DNA from: WHSW01 sp963767285 | GTDB taxonomy: Bacteria; Actinomycetota; Thermoleophilia; Solirubrobacterales; 70-9 | Assembly: GCA_963767285.1 (NCBI GenBank) | Contig: CAVYDJ010000001.1 | Location: forward strand, 567,938-631,937 | Length of the DNA: 64,000 nucleotides | Direction: 5' to 3' | Shown: positions 29,111 through 36,931 of the stretch, piece after piece | Layout: the number at the start of each line of letters is the position of its first letter | Numbering within the stretch: position 1 is the stretch's first letter | Made by a program: the position numbers and the translations under genes | The notes under the pieces: model-generated | Databases searched by the model: none | What the model was told of the DNA's origin: nothing | The model's input: only the letters and a program-made list of their open reading frames with translations

Positions 29111-29874
29111 CCGCGGGCGCCCGCGAGCAGGCGCTGGCGCTGCAGAAGCACGGCCTGAGCGACTGGATCTCGCTGCTCGCCGCCAGCTCGCCCGGCGCGC
29201 GGCTGTTCAGCGCCGGCGGGATCACGGCCTCGATCGTCCCCGCCTGCCCGCTGCGCTCGATCTGCAACTCCGTCACCTACGACGATGCCGCGGCGCTCGC
29301 CGCGGGCCTCGACGACCTCGCCGAGATCTACGAGGACGCCGGCGTCGCCGCCTGGACCGTGTGGACCCCCGAGTTCGACGCCGACGCGATCGACATCCTC
29401 GAGGCCGCCGGCCACGCGATCGACGGCCAGCCGTCGGCGATGTCGCTGCGGCTCGTGGACTTGCAGCCCGCCGCGGTCGGCGACCTCGACTGGGACGCGA
29501 CGGCCGACCCCGCCGACCTCGGCCGCATCAATGACATCGCCTACGGGCTGCCTCCCGACGCCGGGCTGTCTCCGGGGCTCAGCGAGGTCGGGCCGGGGCC
29601 GACGCTCTACCAGGCGCGGGTCGACGGCGAGACCGCCTGCATCCTCGGGACCATGGACCACGACGACGACCTCGGCTTCTACTTCGTGGCCACGCTCCCC
29701 GCCTACCGCGGCCTCGGCCTCGCCAGCCGGCTGATGACCGTCGCCCTCGTCGGCGCGGCCAAGCGCGGCCTGCAAACCTCGTCGCTGCAGGGCTCGCCGA
29801 TGGGACAGCCGGTCTACCGGCGGCTCGGCTACAGCGACGACTTCACGCTGCGGATGTACGAGCGGCGCGCGTGA
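29107..29874 (+). CDS. GNAT-family N-acetyltransferase
   Basis: 255 residues. A divergent N-terminal half (CNSVTYDDAAALAAGLDDLA, YEDAGVAAWTVWTPEFDADA) is followed by a standard GNAT acetyl-CoA domain: ETACILGTMDHDDDLGFYFV, then YRGLGLASRLMTVALVGAAK (Q/RxxGxG/A loop), and GSPMGQPVYRRLGYSDDF. The two-lobed layout suggests two GNAT-like halves, the first without a CoA loop. Substrate unknown. The start overlaps the methyltransferase stop (ATGA), and its stop overlaps the next gene (GTGA). Confidence 0.88.
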   Translation: MTAGAREQALALQKHGLSDWISLLAASSPGARLFSAGGITASIVPACPLRSICNSVTYDDAAALAAGLDDLAEIYEDAGVAAWTVWTPEFDADAIDILEAAGHAIDGQPSAMSLRLVDLQPAAVGDLDWDATADPADLGRINDIAYGLPPDAGLSPGLSEVGPGPTLYQARVDGETACILGTMDHDDDLGFYFVATLPAYRGLGLASRLMTVALVGAAKRGLQTSSLQGSPMGQPVYRRLGYSDDFTLRMYERRA

Positions 29875-30176
29875 CCTACTCCGAGGCCGAGATCGAGGCC
29901 GCGGTCGAGGCCCTGGCCGAGCCCGGCCGCTTCGAGGAGGCCGAGCGGATGATCACCCGCGCCGCGCCGCAGCTGCAGGGGATCCTCGCCCAGGCGCTCG
30001 AGTCCGGCGGCTGGTTCGCCGAGTCCCACGCCGCCGAGCTGGAGAAGATCGTCGGGCTGGAGGACCTCGAGGAGCGCCGCCGGGCGATCCGCACCATGAT
30101 CGCCGAGGAGGCGCGGATGGGAATGATGGTCGGGGTCGCGGTGGGCTGGGCGCTGGCGCGCGAGCTCGAGGCTTAG
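29871..30176 (+). CDS. small helical hypothetical protein
   Basis: 101 residues, mostly alpha-helical and acidic (YSEAEIEAAVEALAEPGRFE, ERMITRAAPQLQGILAQALE). Helices end in a hydrophobic stretch (MGMMVGVAVGWALARELEA) that may be buried or amphipathic. It is the last gene of the coupled operon, GTG 29871 overlapping the GNAT stop. Its stop overlaps the end of the convergent P-domain gene by 4 bp. No known domain; conservation of this position in related genomes would support a partner role. Confidence 0.75.
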   Translation: MTYSEAEIEAAVEALAEPGRFEEAERMITRAAPQLQGILAQALESGGWFAESHAAELEKIVGLEDLEERRRAIRTMIAEEARMGMMVGVAVGWALARELEA

Positions 30177-31924
30177 CCGACCTTCCAACGCGCCTTCGCG
30201 GGCGTCGAATCCAGGTTGCCGGCGGCGTCGGTCGCCCGGACGAAGAACTTGTGCTTGCCGTCGTCCAGGCCCTTGTACTTCTTGGGCGACGTGCACAGCT
30301 CGAAGGCCTGCTTGCTGTCGAGCGAGCACTCGAACGTCGCCGGCGACTCGCTGGCGGAGAACTTGAACTTCGCCTTGTGCTTGGCGGTCTTGGCCTGCGG
30401 GGCCTTGTCGATCGTCGTTTCCGGCGCTGTGGTGTCGCCGGAGCCGGGGGTGGGGTCTGGATCGGGGCCGGGGCCGGGGCCGGGCAGAGCGTCGTCGTTA
30501 TCGGCGATCGTGATCGTGGTCGTGGCGGCTCCGATGTAGTTCATGTCGCCGGTCGGGGAGGTGAATGAGAGCGAGTAGGTCTCGTCGGGCTCGTCGGAGA
30601 TGTCGTCGGAAGCCCCGATCGTCACCGTCTTGGTCGCCTCATCGCGGGCGAAGTTCACCGTCGTGTCGATCGGGGGGAAATCGCTCTCCGCGGCGGTCCC
30701 GGGCGTGGCCGTAACGCGGATCGAGGCCGGGCCGAGGGGCGGGGTGGCCGAGCGCTGCAGCGTCACGTTCGCGGATTGGCCCTCGTCCACCGTCGTCGCC
30801 CCGGGGCCGGGCAGGTCCGCCTTCGGGCGCATCGTCAGGCTGATCTGGACCTCGGTGGTCATGAAGCCCTCGTCCCCCGCCGCGTCGTCGACGGCGAAGA
30901 CGCGCCAGCTCCCGTTCGGGTTCGTGAAGTCGAACACCGACAGGTCCGATCCGTACGGGCCGGCGGGGGCCGTCGCCCAGGTGTCCGCCCCGTCGGCGAC
31001 GTCGGTGGGTCGAAAGGAGTTCCCGTTCGTGCACGGACCGCTGTCCGCCATCGCAGCGGACTCGTCGTCCCAGCCCCAGACAATGTTGTTGACGTCCGTG
31101 CCGCCGCACGCGTCGGACATCAGGACCACGGTCTGGCCCTGCGGTCCGACGAGCAGCAGGTCGAGGTCATCCGGGAAGGAGTGGTGGACGCCCCCCACGG
31201 CGACGTTGACGTCGTTCAGCACCTGGTCGGTGGGCTGCCCCGCGATCGTGGTCGTGAGGGGGTAGGGCGACGATCGCCCGCGGGTCAGGGTTTCCCCACC
31301 CACGGGCGTGGCGTCCGGAAGCTCGACCGCCGAGGTGCCGGTCACGTCGACGTCGAGCTCGACGCCGCCCTCGATGTCGCCCATGCCGAGGTTGGAATCG
31401 TCGAACACGTACAGGTTCCAGGTGCCGTTCGGGTTGCCGCTCGCGTTCACCCCGAACCCGTACGGAGGCGCGGGAGGACCTGTGGGGAACGGGTCGCTCG
31501 AGGGGTCGTATGAGCCCGGATTGATGGCGCCCATGTTGCTCGCGCACGGCCCGTTGTCCGTCATGTCGGGAAGCTCGTCGAAGGGCTGGATGCTCCAGAT
31601 GACGTCCTCGATCGGGTTGAACCCGCAGGCGTCCGACATGAGCATCCCGGCGCGCCCACCCGGGTCGACGAGCAGCATGTCCACGTCGTCCGGGTCCTCG
31701 TGTCCGAAGTTGACCAGCTTGGGTATCACGATGCCGGTCGGCGCCCGCAGGCCGGTCACGGGTATCGGGATCGGATACGGGCTCGCCGCCCCCGGCCCCG
31801 TGCCTGTCCCCGGGATCGTCACCGAGACCGGGTTGGCGAAGGTCGCCGCGAAAGCGCCGGCAGGCCAGAGCCCGAGTAACGCAACCCCCGCAAGCGGGAT
31901 CAGAAAAATCCACCGCAATCTCAC
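30173..31924 (-). CDS. exported protein with two P-domain-like beta sandwiches, a Calx-beta and an Ig-like domain
   Basis: 583 residues. The signal peptide (WIFLIPLAGVALLGLWPAGA, cut near AFA) is followed by two repeats resembling the proprotein-convertase P domain. Each has DPDDVDMLLVDPGG/FPDDLDLLLVGPQG, LMSDACGF/LMSDACGG, then GTWNLYVFDD/GSWRVFAVDD. A Calx-beta-like module (VDEGQSANVTLQRSATPPLG, DEPDETYSLSF, TITIADNDD) and a Pro/Gly linker lead to a C-terminal domain (APETTIDKAP, FKFSASESPATFECSLD). Calcium binding is likely. No protease domain, so a surface adhesin or scaffold is more likely than an enzyme. GTG 31924 has GGAGG 4-5 nt upstream and TAGGGT before it. Confidence 0.82.
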   Translation of the reverse strand: MRLRWIFLIPLAGVALLGLWPAGAFAATFANPVSVTIPGTGTGPGAASPYPIPIPVTGLRAPTGIVIPKLVNFGHEDPDDVDMLLVDPGGRAGMLMSDACGFNPIEDVIWSIQPFDELPDMTDNGPCASNMGAINPGSYDPSSDPFPTGPPAPPYGFGVNASGNPNGTWNLYVFDDSNLGMGDIEGGVELDVDVTGTSAVELPDATPVGGETLTRGRSSPYPLTTTIAGQPTDQVLNDVNVAVGGVHHSFPDDLDLLLVGPQGQTVVLMSDACGGTDVNNIVWGWDDESAAMADSGPCTNGNSFRPTDVADGADTWATAPAGPYGSDLSVFDFTNPNGSWRVFAVDDAAGDEGFMTTEVQISLTMRPKADLPGPGATTVDEGQSANVTLQRSATPPLGPASIRVTATPGTAAESDFPPIDTTVNFARDEATKTVTIGASDDISDEPDETYSLSFTSPTGDMNYIGAATTTITIADNDDALPGPGPGPDPDPTPGSGDTTAPETTIDKAPQAKTAKHKAKFKFSASESPATFECSLDSKQAFELCTSPKKYKGLDDGKHKFFVRATDAAGNLDSTPAKARWKVG

Positions 31925-31971
31925 TGTGCCTCCGGCCTCACCCTATCCACGGTCGTACAAAATGCAAGCCC

Positions 31972-32170
31972 ATGAAGATGTGCGTGGGCTCGACGTCGTC
32001 GGCGCTGCGCTTGGCGGCCAACCCGAACCTCGGCGGCACGGTCGAGACGGACTGGGGGAGCGTCAAGCTCGTTCCCGCCTGCGGACGCGGACGCCTTCAA
32101 GTCAGCCGTCGAGTCCACGACCAGCTCCCAGGTCGTGATCCTCGAGCCGGGCGAGTCGCGCGAGCTGTAG
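31972..32170 (+). other. possible frameshifted short CDS; otherwise empty 250-bp gap
   Basis: Between 31925 and 32179 the only coding-like signal is on the plus strand. ATG 31972 opens MKMCVGSTSSALRLAANPNL then ETDWGSVKLVPACGR. One base too many at about 32089 shifts into DAFKSAVESTTSSQVVILEP and a stop at 32168-32170. If joined it would be about 65 residues. No family recognised and no good ribosome-binding site. It may be a remnant. Confidence 0.3.
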
Positions 32171-32179
32171 GCCTAGGGA

Positions 32180-32374
32180 TTAGTACTGCGGACCGCGCTT
32201 GAGCCAGACGGTGCGGTCTTGCCAGTCATGGACGATGAGGGCGGTGCCAAGGGCGGCGAGCATCGCGCCGGCAAGGCCGTGATGAAGGCGCTGATTGCGA
32301 ATCCACACGCGACGCAGATGGGGGTCGTAGCGGATCAGGCCACCGGCGTAGAGGTGAAGCTTTGTGTGATCCAT
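32180..32374 (-). CDS. small single-TM hypothetical protein
   Basis: 64 residues: a basic N-terminus (HLYAGGLIRYDPHLRRVWIR), a weakly hydrophobic helix (GLAGAMLAALGTALIVHDWQ), and a short tail. The strong Shine-Dalgarno AGAAGGAG, 9-11 nt before ATG 32374, supports a real gene. It is divergent from the R2lox-like gene by 67 bp. No family recognised. Confidence 0.6.
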   Translation of the reverse strand: MDHTKLHLYAGGLIRYDPHLRRVWIRNQRLHHGLAGAMLAALGTALIVHDWQDRTVWLKRGPQY

Positions 32375-32425
32375 AGCTCAGCATCTCCTTCTGGGGCGTT
32401 TATCGGCTTCGGCGGGCACAGCCAT

Positions 32426-32431
32426 TAGGCT
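32426..32431 (+). promoter_or_regulatory. -10 element (TAGGCT) of the R2lox-like gene
   Basis: TAGGCT ends 10 nt before GTG 32442. The same hexamer precedes the PLC-like, YbdK-type and TPP-enzyme genes. Confidence 0.45.
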
Positions 32432-32441
32432 TTTTCGTCCA

Positions 32442-33347
32442 GTGGAGCCGGCTACGCAGACCCTGAGCTCGATCGCCGAGCGCGAGGATTTCATCGCCAC
32501 CGGCGATCCGGCGCTGGGGAACTTCGAGCTGCTCGGCTATCAGCAGCTGTACGAGCTGTGGGAGCGCCAGCAGTGGGCGACGCAGGACATCGATTTCACC
32601 CAGGACCGGATCGACTGGAACGAGCGCTTCTCGAAGGAGGAGCGGTTCCAGCGCATGTACGGGCTGTCGGCGTTCTTCATCGGCGAGCAGCGGGTCACCG
32701 ACGAGCTCGGGCCGATCATGCGCGCGGCGCCGACCGAGGAGATGCGGATCTTCCTGTCCACCCAGATCGCCGACGAGGCCCGCCACGTTCAGTTCTTCAA
32801 CCGCTTCTATGACGAGGTCGGGGTGCTCGGCGACGACCTTGCCGAGCGCCTGGCGCGCGTCGAGCGCAATCTGAACTCCGAGTTCACCGAGCTCTTCGAC
32901 GGCATGCTCAAGTCACGCGTGGACAGGCTCGCCGCCGAGCCGGAGGACACCGAGACGCTGGTCGAGACGATCACGCTCTACCACATGGTCATCGAGGGGG
33001 TCCTGGCGCTCACCGGCCAGCACTTCATCATCGGCTACAACGAACGGCAGGGCACGCTGCCCGGGTTTGTCGAGGGGTTCGGCAACGTCGCCCGCGACGA
33101 GCACCGCCACGTCGCCTTCGGCGCGCGCTTTTTGATGGAGATGGCGAGCGCCGACAGCCGCTACCGCGATGCGATCCAGCGCACCCTGGTCGAGTCGCTG
33201 CCCGTCGCCGAGGGCGTGCTGCGCCCGCCCTTCGCGCCGGAGGACGAGAACGAGCCCGGGCTGTTCGGGGTCTCGATGCGCGAGACCCAGGCCTTCGCCG
33301 CGCAGTGTCTGACGCGGCGGCTGAAGGTGATCGGCCTTGCAGGCTGA
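32442..33347 (+). CDS. R2-like di-metal protein, probably ligand-binding oxidase R2lox
   Basis: 301 residues of the ribonucleotide-reductase small-subunit (ferritin-like) fold. Metal ligands appear as E82, E112-x-x-H115, E185 and E220-x-x-H223. In known R2lox proteins a Val three residues after the first Glu is cross-linked to a Tyr five residues before the third Glu. V85 and Y180 lie exactly there, and E185 to E220 keeps the R2lox spacing of 35. The radical Tyr of class Ia/b R2 (His + 4) is replaced by F119. There is no neighbouring R1 gene. I infer a Mn/Fe or Fe/Fe oxidase binding a long-chain fatty acid. The E82-E112 spacing of 30 is 3 shorter than I recall for R2lox, so the subfamily call is moderate. 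Confidence 0.75.
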   Translation: MEPATQTLSSIAEREDFIATGDPALGNFELLGYQQLYELWERQQWATQDIDFTQDRIDWNERFSKEERFQRMYGLSAFFIGEQRVTDELGPIMRAAPTEEMRIFLSTQIADEARHVQFFNRFYDEVGVLGDDLAERLARVERNLNSEFTELFDGMLKSRVDRLAAEPEDTETLVETITLYHMVIEGVLALTGQHFIIGYNERQGTLPGFVEGFGNVARDEHRHVAFGARFLMEMASADSRYRDAIQRTLVESLPVAEGVLRPPFAPEDENEPGLFGVSMRETQAFAAQCLTRRLKVIGLAG

Positions 33348-33620
33348 TTGCGGGTAACTACGTACGAGGCGCGGCGATCGGACCGTTGCGCGGTCATCCG
33401 ATCGACACCGGAGAATTCCAACCGCACTCCATCCGATCGAGGGACGACAAGCCCGCGCGCAGCGGCGATTATCTAGCTCCCCCCTAACCCCCCACGTCGT
33501 GGGAGTGGGAAGGTCTCAAATGGGAGAGATGGATGTCAACCCAGTCGCACTCGCAGTAACTTCGAGAATGGATTTCTTGAGGGCGATGCGCGAGACCGGA
33601 CCAACTTCTTTCGACGTTCT

Positions 33621-33643
33621 GGGTGCCTGCCCCACAGGCACCC
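33621..33643. repeat. perfect 9-bp hairpin
   Basis: GGGTGCCTG (33621-33629), 5-nt loop, CAGGCACCC (33635-33643). No adjacent U-run. Forms the first of a hairpin pair upstream of the response regulator. Confidence 0.6.
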
Positions 33644-33662
33644 GGTCCCGTTCCCAGTAGTT

Positions 33663-33694
33663 CCAGTCCGAGGTCACGGAGGGCCTCGGACTGG
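33663..33694. repeat. perfect 11-bp hairpin
   Basis: CCAGTCCGAGG (33663-33673), 10-nt loop, CCTCGGACTGG (33684-33694). It lies 22 bp before the proposed -10 element of the response regulator, so it could be an operator as well as an RNA hairpin. Confidence 0.6.
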
Positions 33695-33715
33695 GGCACT
33701 GGGACATCTTCTGCG

Positions 33716-33721
33716 TAAACT
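33716..33721 (+). promoter_or_regulatory. -10 element (TAAACT) of the response regulator
   Basis: TAAACT ends 9 nt before GTG 33731; no Shine-Dalgarno is present. Confidence 0.5.
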
Positions 33722-33730
33722 CGCCTCGCT

Positions 33731-34384
33731 GTGAGTGGCGCTCGAAAAGACCGCGTGACCGTGCTGGTCGCCGACGACCACCCGATCTATCGCGAGGGCA
33801 TCGTTCGCGCAATCAAGGACCGGCCGGACCTCGAGTTCGTCGCCGAAGCCGCCGACGGCCGCGAGGCGCTGGAGCAGATCCGCGAGCTGGCACCTGACGT
33901 CGCGGTGCTCGACATCCGCATGCCGGGGCTGGACGGGACCCAGGTGCTGGCCGCGATGCGGCGCGAGGGCCTGGCCAGCGAGGTCCTCTTCCTGTCGGCC
34001 TTCATGGAGCCCGAGCTCGCCTACAAGACCGTTGCCTCGGGGGCGAAGGGCTACCTGTCGAAGGAGTCCTCGCGCCAGGACGTCTGCGAAGCGATCGCGA
34101 CGATCTCCCGCGGCGGCACCGCGTTCGCCGCGGAGGCCCAGGCCGGGCTGGCGGCACAGATCCAGGAACGCGAGCGCAGCGGCGGCCCGCCGCGGCTGAC
34201 CGCCCGCGAGCAGGAGGTGCTGGCGCTCGTCGCGCAGGGCTACTCGGCCCCCGACATCGGCAAGCACATCCACCTCTCGACGACGACGGTGAAGAGCCAC
34301 CTGCACTCGCTCTACGAGAAGCTCGGGGTCTCCGACCGCGCCGCCGCTGTCGCCGAGGCGATGCGCCGCGGGCTCCTGGACTAG
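33731..34384 (+). CDS. NarL/LuxR-type response regulator
   Basis: 217 residues. The receiver domain has the acidic pair in VLVADDHPIYREG, phospho-acceptor Asp61 in VAVLDIRMPG and the conserved Lys in GYLSKESS. A GerE/LuxR helix-turn-helix follows: LTAREQEVLALVAQGYSAPD, then IGKHIHLSTTTVKSHLHSLY. It would bind DNA as a phosphorylated dimer. The histidine kinase starts 11 bp downstream, so the two form a cognate pair. GTG 33731 is favoured by TAAACT 9 nt upstream. Two hairpins lie just before the promoter. Target genes cannot be told. Confidence 0.95.
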   Translation: MSGARKDRVTVLVADDHPIYREGIVRAIKDRPDLEFVAEAADGREALEQIRELAPDVAVLDIRMPGLDGTQVLAAMRREGLASEVLFLSAFMEPELAYKTVASGAKGYLSKESSRQDVCEAIATISRGGTAFAAEAQAGLAAQIQERERSGGPPRLTAREQEVLALVAQGYSAPDIGKHIHLSTTTVKSHLHSLYEKLGVSDRAAAVAEAMRRGLLD

Positions 34385-34395
34385 GGACCGCCAAA

Positions 34396-35094
34396 GTGGC
34401 AACGGAAAGCGTTCAGGACCTCGAGACCGAGAACGCGGCCCTGCGCGCGGAGCTGGCCGAGCTGCGCGAGGAGCTCGACACGGCCCGCAAGCTCGTCTCC
34501 CAGGTGATGGATGCCGAGGATCAGGGCCGGCGGCGGATCGCCCAGCTGATCCACGACGACTCGCTGCAGACCCTGCTCGCCGCCAACCAGGAGCTCATCG
34601 AGGCTGCCCCGGGCCGCGCCCAGGTGCAGCGCGCGCACGAGGTCGTCGAGGCGACGATCGGGCGGCTGCGCGAGGCGATGATGGCGCTGCACCCGGTGAC
34701 CCTCGAGCGCGGCGGCTTCGAGCAGGCGATCGGCGCGGTCGCGCGCCAGGCGGGGCGCCAGGGCGAGTTCGAGGTCACGCTCGAGCTCGACCCGGAGGCG
34801 CTCGCTTACGGGGACGAACTGCTGCTGTCGCTCGCTCGCGAGCTGCTCACCAACGCCGCCCGGCACTCGCGCGCCGACGCGGTCTCGGTCGTGCTCCGCC
34901 TCGGCGACGAGGTCCTGGAGCTCGAGATCACCGACGATGGCCGCGGGATCGAGGAGGGGCGTCGTGACGAGGCGCTCGCCGAGGGCCACATCGGGCTGGC
35001 CTCGGTCAACGAGCGGGTCGCGGCCGCGGGCGGCGACTTCGAGCTCGAGACGTCGAGCGCCGGTACGCGGGTCCTGACCCGGTTGCCGGTTTAG
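34396..35094 (+). CDS. soluble histidine kinase (HisKA_3/NarX-type)
   Basis: 232 residues, without TM helix or sensor domain. A coiled-coil N-terminus (VQDLETENAALRAELAEL) leads to a HisKA_3 domain with phospho-acceptor His53 in RRRIAQLIHDDSLQTLL. The HATPase domain follows: N box SLARELLTNAARHS, G1 ITDDGRGIEEG and G2-like EGHIGLASVNERVAAAGG. The lack of a sensor suggests the input comes from a partner protein or the coiled coil. Start GTG 34396, 11 bp after the response regulator. Convergent with the sigma-factor gene (7 bp between stops). Confidence 0.92.
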   Translation: MATESVQDLETENAALRAELAELREELDTARKLVSQVMDAEDQGRRRIAQLIHDDSLQTLLAANQELIEAAPGRAQVQRAHEVVEATIGRLREAMMALHPVTLERGGFEQAIGAVARQAGRQGEFEVTLELDPEALAYGDELLLSLARELLTNAARHSRADAVSVVLRLGDEVLELEITDDGRGIEEGRRDEALAEGHIGLASVNERVAAAGGDFELETSSAGTRVLTRLPV

Positions 35095-35101
35095 TACACG
35101 C

Positions 35102-36715
35102 CTAGCCGGCGGGCGGTGCGGCCGGATCCGCGGCGGGCTCGGCCGGAGGCGCGGGCTCGGCGGGCGGCGGCAGCGTCGGGACCGGCGTGGTGCCCTCGGC
35201 GGGCGGGGGCGCCGGCTGGGCGGGCTCGGGAGCCGGGCTCACGGGGGAGGGGTCGGGGTCGGTGACCAGGACCTCGCCGGCTCCGCCGCTCTCGCTGGCG
35301 CCCGTGCCGTCGTCGGCGCCGGCACCGCCGGGCGGTCCGACGATCGCCTCGGGATCCTCGTAGGTCGGGGCCGCGGTCTGGTCGGAGACCGGAGCCTCCG
35401 CGGGCGCGGGCTCCTCGGGGACGGGCTCGGCGGGGGGCTGCTCGGCGGCCGGCTGCTCGGCGGCCGCGTCCGGGGTCACGGTGACGGTCGCCGCGGGCGC
35501 GTCGAGCTTGACCGTGGCGCCCTCGATCTTGGTGCCGGCCCCGCTCGCGGGCGGCGGCGAGTACGCCTCGACCGAAGCGGTCTTCGCGGACTCCTTGACC
35601 GGGGTCTCGGAATAAATCTTGCGGACCTCGACTGCGCCGGCGGTCAGCAGTGCCGCGGTCGCCGCGGTCGCGGCTGCCTTGACGCCGATCGCGCCGGCGA
35701 TCCCGCCGGTCGCCGCTGCGCCGGCACCGAGTGCGGCGCCACCGCCACCGCCGACCGCGGCCGCGCCTCCGGCGGCTGCGCCCAGGCCACCGGCTCCGGC
35801 GGCCGCGCCGCCGATCCCGCCGGCCGCGCCGGCACCGCCGGCCACTGCGCCTCCGCCGGCGACCGCGCCGGATCCGCTCGTGGCGGCCGTTCCGCCGCCG
35901 CCCCAGCCGAACTTCGCGACCAGGGCCTTGAAGCCCAGCGCCAGCGGCCCGATCGGAGCGATCGCGGCCAAAGCCTTGGTGTTCGAGCGCAGCTGGCCGC
36001 GGAACTCGCCGCACGGCTCGCAGCGCTTGACGTGCTGGCGGACCGGGCCGGACGCCTTGCACAGCCCCTCGGCCGCCTCGGCGAGCTCGAGCCTGACCTC
36101 ACCGCAGGTGAGCCGGCGCGAGTGGGTCGCCTCGGCGAGCGACATCCGCGCGCGGACGAGCAGCGACTTGACCGCCGGGATCGTCGTGTCCATGGTCTGG
36201 GCGATCTCCTCGTAGGAGAGCGCGTCGATCTCGCGCAGCAGCAGGGCCGTGCGCTGGGTCTCGGGGAGGTCCCCGACGTCGGCGACGAGATCGCGGAAGT
36301 CCTGGCGCTTCTGGACGGTGTCGAGGGTCGTGACGCCGTTGTCGCCGATCATCACGTCCATGGAGTCCTGGCCCTCGGGAACCGGGCGGCGCAGGTGGTT
36401 GAGGCACCGGTTGCGGGAGATCCGGTAGAGCCACGGGCGCACGTTGATCGGGCGCTCGTCGGCGAGCATCGCCGCGTGCGCCTTCACGAAGACCTCCTGG
36501 AGCACGTCCTCGGCGTCCTCGGTGGAGCGCAGCATGTGGCGGCAGAAGGCGAGCAGCCGCGAGTGGTAGCGCTCGAACAGGACCTCGAAGGCGTGGTCGT
36601 GACCGTCGCGGATCAGCGCGACGAGGCGCTCGTCACCGGCGAGCTTGAGCAGCGGGGACCGAAGACCGAGAATCCCGGCACGACTACTGGCAGGTGTAAG
36701 TGCAGAGGCCTCCAT
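35102..36715 (-). CDS. ECF sigma factor fused to zinc finger, TM segment and Pro/Ala-rich tail
   Basis: About 537 residues from ATG 36715. Sigma region 2 is HAFEVLFERYHSRLLAFCRH with DAEDVLQEVFVKAHAAM; region 4 is LPETQRTALLLREIDALSYE with EIAQTMDTTIPAVKSLLVRA. An anti-sigma-type zinc finger follows (VRQHVKRCEPCGEF, the HxxxCxxC pattern). Then come a 130-residue Gly/Ala stretch, a likely TM helix (IGVKAAATAATAALLTAGAV) and a Pro/Glu/Ala-rich C-terminal tail of about 160 residues. One chain thus joins sigma factor and its likely membrane sensor; release would need proteolysis or a conformational switch. Some ECF groups are known to have C-terminal extensions of this type. A longer start (36778) exists but adds non-family residues. 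Confidence 0.85.
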   Translation of the reverse strand: MEASALTPASSRAGILGLRSPLLKLAGDERLVALIRDGHDHAFEVLFERYHSRLLAFCRHMLRSTEDAEDVLQEVFVKAHAAMLADERPINVRPWLYRISRNRCLNHLRRPVPEGQDSMDVMIGDNGVTTLDTVQKRQDFRDLVADVGDLPETQRTALLLREIDALSYEEIAQTMDTTIPAVKSLLVRARMSLAEATHSRRLTCGEVRLELAEAAEGLCKASGPVRQHVKRCEPCGEFRGQLRSNTKALAAIAPIGPLALGFKALVAKFGWGGGGTAATSGSGAVAGGGAVAGGAGAAGGIGGAAAGAGGLGAAAGGAAAVGGGGGAALGAGAAATGGIAGAIGVKAAATAATAALLTAGAVEVRKIYSETPVKESAKTASVEAYSPPPASGAGTKIEGATVKLDAPAATVTVTPDAAAEQPAAEQPPAEPVPEEPAPAEAPVSDQTAAPTYEDPEAIVGPPGGAGADDGTGASESGGAGEVLVTDPDPSPVSPAPEPAQPAPPPAEGTTPVPTLPPPAEPAPPAEPAADPAAPPAG

Positions 36716-36813
36716 GTACAGCGCGCGTGTACCTACCTGAGAACACGGTAACAGGCAGGTTGTTGCGCTCCAAGGCAATCATCGGCGATTCACATGAAGG
36801 GCGCCTAAGGAAG

Positions 36814-36898
36814 TGCCCGGGGCGGGGCTCGAACCCGCAACGCCCCGAGGGGCAGCGGCTTTTAAGGCCGCCGTCTTTACCAGTTTGACTACCCGGGC
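36814..36898 (-). tRNA. tRNA-Leu (anticodon UAA)
   Basis: 85-nt class II tRNA on the minus strand. The acceptor stem GCCCGGG pairs with CCCGGGC. The anticodon stem GCGGC/GCCGC closes the loop CTTAAAA, giving TAA. The variable arm is long, and the T arm GCGGG-TTCGAGC-CCCGC is canonical. The CCA end is not encoded. UUA is a rare codon in a genome of this GC content, as with bldA in Streptomyces. Confidence 0.96.
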
Positions 36899-36917
36899 CC
36901 GGCGATCGTAGCCGGGA

Positions 36918-36923
36918 TAGACT
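36918..36923 (+). promoter_or_regulatory. -10 element (TAGACT) of the H-box miniprotein
   Basis: TAGACT ends 8 nt before ATG 36932. It begins 20 bp from the 5' end of the divergent tRNA gene. Confidence 0.5.
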
Positions 36924-36931
36924 CAGGCACG

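Larger units (their letters stand above)
33348..33730. other. 383-bp intergenic region with two hairpins
   Basis: No convincing protein gene. The stretch holds two perfect hairpins, at 33621-33643 and 33663-33694, and the response-regulator promoter at 33716-33721. Its length is unusual for this compact genome. Confidence 0.5.

Noticed and set aside
33484..33812. Short minus-strand frames before the response regulator
   Set aside because: Composition and lack of any start signal suggest chance; the region is better explained by hairpins and a promoter.
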